Positions 14,985-20,084 of a DNA stretch of 20,084 bases are shown here, one piece after another. Made by a program: the position numbers and the translations under genes. The notes beneath the pieces are model-generated. The model was not told the origin of the DNA and did not search any database. It worked only from the letters and a program-made list of their open reading frames with translations. Position 1 is the stretch's first letter. The number at the start of each line of letters is the position of its first letter. This DNA is from Alistipes sp. UBA928 (GTDB taxonomy: Bacteria > Bacteroidota > Bacteroidia > Bacteroidales > Rikenellaceae), in the NCBI GenBank assembly GCA_002293665.1, contig DBDQ01000065.1, positions 2,327-22,410 of the forward strand, given 5' to 3'.

Positions 14985-15476
14985 ATGAAGAAACTCTTGT
15001 TATCCCTCGTGTTCGGCGTAGCGCTGACACTTGTTTCCATTCCGGTGGCACACGGAATGATTATTTACAGCACTGGCGAACAGATGGATATATTCCAAAA
15101 GCTGCCTGCCGAATTTGAGTTCGACGACGGTGACCACATGAATTTGGGCGTCATGTACAGCCAGTTCTCGATTTTTTGGATTCCGGTCTGGAACTACGGC
15201 GAGACGAAATGGGTCTGGTCTAACGACGCCGCAGACGCATATAACGACGATGTCTCCGAGGAGGAACTCGAACTCCTACGTACCGAGTTGGGCTACGATA
15301 TTCCCGACGAGCCGCGCATAGGTTTCTGGAACCGCATAGGCGGCAAACTGGTCTGGACCGCAGTTATACTGTTCGTCGTTCTGTTTGGCAGGAACAAGAA
15401 AAAAGACGACGAGGAATACCCGATGGCCCGGAACGAGGAGCCCGTCGCCGAAAATCCGACGGAGTACGCGGGGTAG
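14985..15476 (+). CDS. Exported protein with a C-terminal membrane span, unknown function
   Basis: 163 aa, no family recognised. Residues 1-24 (MKKLLLSLVFGVALTLVSIPVAHG) form a signal peptide. The extracytoplasmic part (about 25-121) is acidic and aromatic, with YSQFSIFWIPVWNYGETKWVW in pieces that suggest beta strands. A single membrane segment (LVWTAVILFVVLFG, about 122-135) is followed by a lysine patch RNKKKDD and an acidic tail, consistent with a cytoplasmic C-terminus. So it is probably an inner-membrane anchored periplasmic domain. I recall similar short Bacteroidota proteins annotated only as hypothetical. A weak -7-like TAACTTTT is at 14951. An 18-bp-stem terminator follows just after the stop. 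Confidence 0.7.
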   Translation: MKKLLLSLVFGVALTLVSIPVAHGMIIYSTGEQMDIFQKLPAEFEFDDGDHMNLGVMYSQFSIFWIPVWNYGETKWVWSNDAADAYNDDVSEEELELLRTELGYDIPDEPRIGFWNRIGGKLVWTAVILFVVLFGRNKKKDDEEYPMARNEEPVAENPTEYAG

Positions 15477-15493
15477 TTGCCTCGCACGCACGC

Positions 15494-15534
15494 ACAACAA
15501 AAATGCGCTCCTTGCGGGAGCGCATTTTTGTTGT
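15494..15534. terminator. Bidirectional terminator between the membrane protein gene and secG
   Basis: Perfect 18-bp stem: ACAACAAAAATGCGCTCC (15494-15511) pairs with GGAGCGCATTTTTGTTGT (15517-15534), loop TTGCG. A-tract on one side and T-tract on the other serve both converging genes. Confidence 0.95.
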
Positions 15535-15558
15535 CTTGTTTGTCTCGATTAAAAACCG

Positions 15559-15927
15559 TTATTCTTCCACGGGAGCTGCCGGAGTATCTTCGGCCGGAGC
15601 AACGGGAAGCTGTTCGGGCACCTGGTTGGGAATCACCTCGTTGCCACCTGTTTCGAGGCCGTTAATGATGGCGTTTTCTATGCCCGTGCGGCTGCGCTGC
15701 ACCCTGTCTGAGGGCATGGTCATGGTGGCGGCGAGGCTCAGCACGAGGATAGCTATGGCGAGGCCCCAAGTCGACTTTTCGAGGAAGTCGGCGGTCTGCC
15801 TCACGCCCATCACCTGGTTCGACGCGCCGAAGTTTGCAGCCATCCCGCCCTTGGGACTCTGCGACAAAACGGCAAGGATAAGCAGTACGCTCGCAATGAA
15901 AATCAATACTATACAGGCTATATACAT
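15559..15927 (-). CDS. secG: Preprotein translocase subunit SecG
   Basis: 122 aa. SecG is the small inner-membrane partner of SecYE that assists protein export driven by SecA. Two membrane spans are visible (about 3-23 and 53-70). They are joined by the conserved cytoplasmic loop SQSPKGGMAANFGASNQVMG, followed by VRQTADFLEKSTW. This loop is diagnostic. The C-terminal tail after residue 75 is low-complexity, proline- and glutamate-rich (APAEDTPAAPVEE), longer than in E. coli and common in this phylum. Start ATG at 15927-15925. It has a near-perfect promoter of its own just upstream (15953-15984), although it is also the last gene of the leftward LptE block. Confidence 0.95.
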   Translation of the reverse strand: MYIACIVLIFIASVLLILAVLSQSPKGGMAANFGASNQVMGVRQTADFLEKSTWGLAIAILVLSLAATMTMPSDRVQRSRTGIENAIINGLETGGNEVIPNQVPEQLPVAPAEDTPAAPVEE

Positions 15928-15952
15928 CTTCTTGTCTATTAATTTCGTGGCG

Positions 15953-15984
15953 CAAATATAGTGTAAGTTTCGTAATTACGCAAA
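15953..15984 (-). promoter_or_regulatory. Promoter for secG
   Basis: On the minus strand TTTG (15984-15981), exactly 20 bp, then TATATTTG (15960-15953): a full match to the Bacteroidota consensus. The -33 box directly abuts the stop codon of the upstream gene. The leader to the ATG would be about 18-20 nt. Confidence 0.8.
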
Positions 15985-16407
15985 TTATCGCGCGCCTTTT
16001 AATATATGGTCGATTTTTTCGGCCTCGGCTACAAGGCCCTGTGCGCGGTAGATTTCGGCGAGTTCGGAGGTCACCATCTCCGGGGCGATGTCGACTTCGA
16101 CCTTCACTTCGCTCACGTTGTCGGTGGGGACTATGCGGTAGCCGCCGTGCTCTATGAAACGGTCTATCAGATCTTTTTTGTTTACCGTGACCACTCCGTC
16201 GGGCTGTGCCTGCCTCTCCTCCTTGGGCGGTACGGTTGACCAGAACATGAGCGGCAGCACGAGCACAGGATCGGGCTCGCCGGTAAGCAGAGCGCGTGCC
16301 CGTCGCGCCGTGGTGAACCATTCGTGGAGGTCGATAAGCCGATTGAGATCGCGTCTCGATGGAGCCGCCTCCCCCCGTCCCGCTATGTATTCGTTCAGCG
16401 AGGCCAT
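15985..16407 (-). CDS. TPR-like protein between lptE and secG
   Basis: 140 aa from the ATG at 16407-16405, 4 bp after the LptE-like stop. The frame stays open 28 codons further upstream, but that part overlaps the lptE gene and does not look like protein. No signal peptide. The centre is a basic and proline-containing region (FWSTVPPKEERQ). The C-terminus SELAEIYRAQGLVAEAEKI (about 117-135) has the pattern of one tetratricopeptide helix pair, so a protein-binding role is plausible. A similar gene sits between an LptE-like gene and secG in Bacteroides as I recall. Its function is not known. It is probably translated with lptE. Confidence 0.7.
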   Translation of the reverse strand: MASLNEYIAGRGEAAPSRRDLNRLIDLHEWFTTARRARALLTGEPDPVLVLPLMFWSTVPPKEERQAQPDGVVTVNKKDLIDRFIEHGGYRIVPTDNVSEVKVEVDIAPEMVTSELAEIYRAQGLVAEAEKIDHILKGAR

Positions 16408-16411
16408 TGCA

Positions 16412-16975
16412 TCACCATTGCGCCACAGCGGCGTTGAAGATATTCTCGACGAGCGTTTCGACCAGTTCGTCGACCAACTGGTTGTCGGCACCCGGCCGGG
16501 CGTCCACCGAGTAGTCTACGTAAGCCGAGAACGATTGCCGGCCGGTGAAACTCAACTCGGGCTGAACGGTGTTGGTGAACATCACCTGCACGGTGACGGT
16601 CATGCGGTTGGATATCGCGCCCTCGGTCTGACCGTCGCCCGCTGCACCGATGGCCGAGGGGGCCTCGACGGCCGAGATGATGTCGCCCTCGAATGCAAGA
16701 TCGCCACCCTCGGGCACCATCGTGAGCCTCGTCTGACGAATGAATCGGTCGCGCAACCCCTCCGTCAGTGCGTTGGCCAACGTGGGGAACTCGGCGGTGT
16801 TATTGGGAATATAGGTGACGCTGAACGTCGTGGCGGCATCGGGAATGCTCGCTCCCGAGAACGAGTAGGTGCCGTTCAGCCCCAACAGCGAGGCGATATG
16901 CGAACAGCCGCTCAATCCCACAAGCAGCCCGGCGAGCATAAGCGCCACGGCTGTTTTTTTGAATGATCTCATCAT
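16412..16975 (-). CDS. lptE: LptE-like outer-membrane lipoprotein
   Basis: 187 aa. The N-terminus carries a lipoprotein signal with lipobox LSGC, C24 being the lipidated residue. The mature part begins with NGTYSFSGASIPDAATTFSV (34-53), as in the LptE-like family of Bacteroidota. LptE sits in the barrel LptD and helps place lipopolysaccharide in the outer leaflet. Later, NALTEGLRDRFIRQTRL, DLAFEGDI and VQVMFTN are the alternating helix and strand pattern of that fold. The start ATG (16975) overlaps the activator's TGA; a second ATG follows directly, either may be used. The order activator, LptE, TPR-like, SecG is conserved in the order, which supports the call. Sequence identity to proteobacterial LptE would be low. 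Confidence 0.8.
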   Translation of the reverse strand: MMRSFKKTAVALMLAGLLVGLSGCSHIASLLGLNGTYSFSGASIPDAATTFSVTYIPNNTAEFPTLANALTEGLRDRFIRQTRLTMVPEGGDLAFEGDIISAVEAPSAIGAAGDGQTEGAISNRMTVTVQVMFTNTVQPELSFTGRQSFSAYVDYSVDARPGADNQLVDELVETLVENIFNAAVAQW

Positions 16976-18210
16976 GTTTCGATCCCTAATTCTTTGATTT
17001 TCCTGTATAACGTGCGTTCGGAGATAAACAGCATGCGCGCCGCCTCTTTTCTTTTGCCGCCCGCGCGTTGCAGCGCCCTTACGATCGCCTCGCGCGTGGC
17101 CTCGTCCTTGGTCATGGGGTCGGAGACGTCGCCGGCGGGAATCTCCTCGCTCTCGTCGATGGTTTCGGCGGGAACACCCACGGCGGTACCGTATTGCGAC
17201 ATGCCGGCCCTCGATGGAAGAAGTCCCGCCACCTCGCTGTGCGACACCGTAGCCGAGAGTTCTTCGCCCCGGCGGCGCAACTCCTCTATCGAGCGGCGTA
17301 CCTCGGCTATGTCGGCCCTCATGTCGAACAGTATGCGGTAGAGTATCTCGCGTTCATCGCCGAAAGTGTGTCCCCCACTCCCCTGCCCCGCCACGAAGGT
17401 CATGGCCCCGGCGGCGGGCTGGTCGTCGGGCAGATAGCGGTGCAGAATGGCGGCACTGATGACCCTCACCTGTTCGACGGCCGATATTTGTTCGGCCACA
17501 TTCTTTAGTTGGCGCACGTTGCCGGGCCACGAGTAGCTCTCCAACAGCAGGCGCGCCTCGGCGTCGAGCTGAATTACCGGCATGCGGTACTGGGTGGCTA
17601 TGTCGGCGGCGAACTTGCGGAAGAGCAGGAATATATCTTCGCGCCGCTCCCTGAGGGGCGGTACGGCGATGGGCACGGTGTTGAGCCGGTAGTAGAGGTC
17701 TTCGCGGAAACGCCCCGCGGCCACGGCGTCGGGCAGATGCTTGTTGGTCGCGGCCACCACGCGAACGTCTGTTTTCTGGCTACGCGACGACCCGACCCTG
17801 ATATATTCGCCCGTTTGGAGTACCCGCAACAGACGCACCTGAGTGGCGAGCGGCAACTCGGCCACCTCGTCGAGAAAGATCGTGCCCCCGTCGGCCTCCT
17901 CGAAGTAGCCCTTGCGCGCCTCGACGGCTCCGGTGAACGCCCCCTTCTCGTGGCCGAACAACTCGGCCTCGATGGTTCCCTCGGGGATCGCGCCGCAGTT
18001 GACCGCCACATATTTACCGTGTTTGCGCGGGCTGTAAGCATGGATCACCTGTGGAAAGAATTCTTTCCCCACACCGCTCTCGCCCGCCACCAGCACGCTC
18101 AGGTCGGTGGGTGCTACGCGCAGCGCCACTTCGAGTGCGGCGTTCATCTTTTCGCTCGTTCCGATTATTCCGAAGCGGTGCTTAACTGCCTGTATCTCTA
18201 TTTCAGCCAT
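16972..18210 (-). CDS. Sigma-54-dependent transcriptional activator (AAA+ and Fis HTH)
   Basis: 412 aa. The AAA+ domain starts almost at the N-terminus: Walker A GESGVGKE (43-50), the sigma-54 contact loop GAFTGA (90-95), Walker B GGTIFLDE (108-115), VRVVAATNK, FREDLYYRLN and SWPGNVRQLKN. A C-terminal Fis-type helix-turn-helix follows (about 376-412, AARMLFISERTLYRKIKELG). Such proteins use ATP to open promoters bound by RpoN holoenzyme. There is no receiver or other sensory domain, so activity is likely controlled by level or by a partner. The linker (about 280-370) is long and charged with a predicted coiled coil. It is 11 bp after the HU-like gene and overlaps lptE by 4 bp. I see no clear -24/-12 site in the window. 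Confidence 0.93.
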   Translation of the reverse strand: MAEIEIQAVKHRFGIIGTSEKMNAALEVALRVAPTDLSVLVAGESGVGKEFFPQVIHAYSPRKHGKYVAVNCGAIPEGTIEAELFGHEKGAFTGAVEARKGYFEEADGGTIFLDEVAELPLATQVRLLRVLQTGEYIRVGSSRSQKTDVRVVAATNKHLPDAVAAGRFREDLYYRLNTVPIAVPPLRERREDIFLLFRKFAADIATQYRMPVIQLDAEARLLLESYSWPGNVRQLKNVAEQISAVEQVRVISAAILHRYLPDDQPAAGAMTFVAGQGSGGHTFGDEREILYRILFDMRADIAEVRRSIEELRRRGEELSATVSHSEVAGLLPSRAGMSQYGTAVGVPAETIDESEEIPAGDVSDPMTKDEATREAIVRALQRAGGKRKEAARMLFISERTLYRKIKELGIET

Positions 18211-18221
18211 CCGTTTTGGGG

Positions 18222-18893
18222 TTATTTCGACAGGAAAGGCATATTGCCCGACGACATTCCGACCACCAGAGCCACAAGCGCGATGGCGGCGGCGATCATC
18301 GCCACGATCAGTATCGTGTCCATGCGTGAGGGTTTTGCGGTTCTCTTTCTATTGCGGCTTGCAGGTGCCGCGCGCACCGGAGATTTTGCCTGTGGCCTGC
18401 TGCCGGGGCGCGAATATCCCTCTTTTACAGGAGAAGTGGCGGCCGGCTTGCCAGCCGACGGTGGGGGCGTCGACGGAGTGGTTGCAGGCCGGGCGGCAGC
18501 CGGCAAGTCGGTGTTCCTGGTCTCGAACAAGCTCTCCTGCACGGCCGTCTCCTTCACCGGGCGTGCCGGTGCAGTGTGGTTGAACTTGTAGGCCCCCTTG
18601 TGGTCGAGGCCGAGTGTGCCGAATCCTTCGATGGTGGCACTGCCGTGACGCTCAATGGCGTTGCGGGTCTCGAAAATGAAACGGTCGATCATTGCCATTG
18701 CCTCGAGTTCGGAGAGACCGCCGCGGTCTTCGACCAACTCGCTGAGGGTCTTGTCGTCTCCACGCAATAAATCGACAAAAATAATATCGCTGCCATCCTG
18801 GGCGCTTTCGCGTCTCATGAACGTTCCGAATCCCGGCACGGTGAGCTTTCTGGCGCCGCCCTCCATGTGGTCGCGTATGACTTTTCCTACCAT
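18222..18893 (-). CDS. Membrane-anchored tandem HU-like (CCDC81-like) protein
   Basis: 223 aa from the ATG at 18893; the longer open frame above it is antisense to the decarboxylase gene and is not coding. Two HU-type beta-arm motifs are seen, VPGFGTF (19-25) and IEGFGTL (88-94), separated by a helical part with SELEAMAMIDRFIFETRNAI. This tandem layout matches the CCDC81-like HU proteins of Bacteroidota. A proline/alanine-rich linker (about 108-180), a basic patch NRKRTAKPSR and one membrane span (193-213) follow. The basic patch before the span places the HU part in the cytoplasm. Related proteins often end in a SPOR domain; this one does not. It may link nucleoid or other partners to the membrane; function unknown. 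The promoter lies only 6 bp before the ATG. Confidence 0.7.
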   Translation of the reverse strand: MVGKVIRDHMEGGARKLTVPGFGTFMRRESAQDGSDIIFVDLLRGDDKTLSELVEDRGGLSELEAMAMIDRFIFETRNAIERHGSATIEGFGTLGLDHKGAYKFNHTAPARPVKETAVQESLFETRNTDLPAAARPATTPSTPPPSAGKPAATSPVKEGYSRPGSRPQAKSPVRAAPASRNRKRTAKPSRMDTILIVAMIAAAIALVALVVGMSSGNMPFLSK

Positions 18894-18899
18894 AGACGG

Positions 18900-18931
18900 C
18901 AAAATTACAACGTTTCGTGCGAATATCCAAA
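18900..18931 (-). promoter_or_regulatory. Promoter for the HU-like gene
   Basis: Minus strand TTTG (18931-18928), 20 bp, TAATTTTG (18907-18900): full consensus. The ATG at 18893 is 6 bp beyond the -7 box, which implies a leaderless or nearly leaderless message, or use of the inner ATG at 18866. Confidence 0.65.
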
Positions 18932-18940
18932 ATAATGAAA

Positions 18941-18948
18941 TATCTTTG
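18941..18948 (+). promoter_or_regulatory. Promoter -7 box for the decarboxylase gene
   Basis: TATCTTTG on the plus strand, matching TAnnTTTG, about 71 bp before the ATG at 19020. The -33 region is poor (TTTCG at 18913-18917). It is divergent from the HU-like promoter. Confidence 0.6.
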
Positions 18949-19019
18949 CATTTCGGGACGTGCGACAATCCGCGCGAGCCGGATCGGAATTTTTGAGACA
19001 ATGTAGACGAGTTGAGTAT

Positions 19020-20084
19020 ATGAAGAACAAGTATATCGACCTTATCGAACAGACGTTCGAATTCCCGCAGGAGGAGTTCACGGTGGAGGACGCCGAGCTC
19101 AATTTTCACGACGTGCCTCTGATGGATCTGATCAAACAGTACGGCACGCCGCTCAAGATCACATACCTTCCGAAGATCTCGCAGCAGATCAACAAGGCCA
19201 AACGCCTGTTCAACGTCGCGATGGCAAAGGTGGACTACCGCGGCTCCTACAACTATTCGTACTGCACCAAGAGTTCGCATTTTTCGTTCATCCTCGAGGA
19301 GGCGCTAAAGAACGACATCCATCTCGAAACATCGTCGGCCTACGACATCCACATCATCAACTCGCTCTATGAGGAGGGGCTCATCGAGAAGGACACCTAT
19401 ATAATATGTAACGGTTTCAAGCGCCCGCAGTATGTCGAAAACATCGCCGCGCTCGTCAACTCGGGCTTCGTGAACACCGTGCCCATACTCGACAACAAGG
19501 AGGAGCTCGACCTGTTCGAAGGCATACTCGAAAAGCGCTGCAAGATAGGTATACGCATTGCGGCGGAGGAGGAACCAAAGTTCGATTTCTACACCTCGCG
19601 CCTCGGTATCCGCTACAACGACGTGCTCGAACTCTACAAACAGCGCATCAAACAGAACAAAAAATACGAGATGAAGATGCTTCACTTCTTCATCAACACC
19701 GGCATCAAAGACACGGCCTACTACTGGAACGAGCTCAACCGGTGTGTCAATCTCTACTGCGAGCTGAAAAAGATATGTCCCGAGTTGGACTCATTGAACA
19801 TCGGTGGCGGCTTTCCGATCCGCACTTCGCTCGGCTTCGAGTTCGACTACGAGTATATGGCCGAGGAGATCGTGGCGCAGATCAAGAATATCTGCAACTC
19901 ACAGGGGATCGAGGAGCCCAATCTGTTCACCGAATTCGGCTCGTTCACCGTGGGCGAGAGCGGCGCGGTGCTCTACTCCATAGTGAACCAAAAACAGCAG
20001 AACGACCGCGAGTTCTGGTACATGATCGACAGTTCGTTTATCACGACGCTGCCCGACACTTGGGGCATCCACCAGCGCTACATC
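19020..20084 (+). CDS. PLP-dependent decarboxylase, arginine-decarboxylase-like, 3' end missing
   Basis: 355 codons are present and the frame is open at the right edge. Alanine-racemase-fold (type III) PLP enzyme: the cofactor lysine is K84 in YCTKSSHF, the glycine-rich phosphate loop is NIGGGFP (260-266), and LHFFINTGIKDT (221-232) corresponds to the LHxHxGS region. The barrel is followed by TEFGSFTVGESG (approximately 317-328). Bacteroidota genomes annotate close relatives as arginine decarboxylase (SpeA), making agmatine for polyamines. The exact substrate is family knowledge, not shown by residues here. It lacks the long N-terminal region of E. coli SpeA. Start ATG at 19020 after GAGTTGAGTAT; a -7 box is at 18941. 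The message would have a leader of about 65 nt. Confidence 0.8.
   Translation, partial: MKNKYIDLIEQTFEFPQEEFTVEDAELNFHDVPLMDLIKQYGTPLKITYLPKISQQINKAKRLFNVAMAKVDYRGSYNYSYCTKSSHFSFILEEALKNDIHLETSSAYDIHIINSLYEEGLIEKDTYIICNGFKRPQYVENIAALVNSGFVNTVPILDNKEELDLFEGILEKRCKIGIRIAAEEEPKFDFYTSRLGIRYNDVLELYKQRIKQNKKYEMKMLHFFINTGIKDTAYYWNELNRCVNLYCELKKICPELDSLNIGGGFPIRTSLGFEFDYEYMAEEIVAQIKNICNSQGIEEPNLFTEFGSFTVGESGAVLYSIVNQKQQNDREFWYMIDSSFITTLPDTWGIHQRYI

Noticed and set aside
16408..16491. Longer N-terminus for the TPR-like protein
   Set aside because: It would overlap lptE by about 80 bp and reads as serine- and arginine-rich filler; the ATG at 16407 fits the 4-bp spacing.
17509..18591. Plus-strand open frame of 360 codons
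   Set aside because: It lies opposite the sigma-54 activator and the HU-like gene, both of which have clear motifs in the other strand.
18894..19280. Upstream extension of the HU-like open frame
   Set aside because: It is antisense to the decarboxylase gene and crosses two promoters; the protein-like part starts at 18893.

Overview
This window comes from a Bacteroidota chromosome, most likely order Bacteroidales. A Rikenellaceae/Alistipes-like genome is a guess, based on GC-rich coding sequence and gene content. Three things support the assignment: promoters of the Bacteroidota type (TAnnTTTG at -7, TTTG about 20 bp upstream) in several intergenic gaps, weak or absent Shine-Dalgarno sequences, and lineage-typical proteins (type-2-like IleRS, degenerate DksA, SecG with the sequence NQVMGVRQTADFLEK, a CCDC81-like HU protein). 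There is no prophage, insertion sequence, CRISPR array, rRNA or tRNA. It reads as an ordinary core-genome stretch with some unusual non-coding structure.

Layout. (1) 1-5323, all leftward: ileS, a DksA/TraR-family gene, a secreted YtfJ-like thioredoxin-fold protein, truA, and the first 37 codons of galK. (2) 5413-11907, arginine biosynthesis, rightward: a GNAT acyltransferase (probable N-acylglutamate synthase) overlapping argG; then argC, a possible 47-codon small ORF, argD and argB. A leftward gene for a secreted two-PPC-domain protein sits between argG and argC, bounded by a shared terminator and a divergent promoter region. (3) 11943-13828: nnr (NAD(P)H-hydrate repair) and a small helical protein with its own candidate promoter and a strong terminator. 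(4) 13829-14436: an AT-rich gap without a convincing gene. (5) 14437-15476, rightward: a GNAT acetyltransferase and a small exported/membrane protein of unknown function. (6) 15559-18893, leftward: tandem-HU membrane protein, sigma-54 activator, LptE-like lipoprotein, TPR-like protein, secG. (7) 19020-end: a PLP-dependent arginine-decarboxylase-like enzyme, cut by the window end.

How the genes work together. The GNAT enzyme, ArgB, ArgC and ArgD make N-acylated ornithine from glutamate, and ArgG acts late in the pathway. The carbamoyltransferase, deacylase and argH are not in the window. The decarboxylase at the right edge would use arginine for polyamines if its assignment is right. The LptE-SecG block concerns the cell envelope.

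Most notable non-coding observations: (a) a roughly 150-bp array of degenerate TGTTGATAAC decamers with a 10/41-bp period, resembling DnaA boxes, between argD and argB and next to an AT-rich stretch; (b) two copies of a dispersed palindromic repeat (GGATTGCTTC...CGCAATGACGG), one just upstream of truA and one inside truA, where it is translated in frame as about 11 extra residues.
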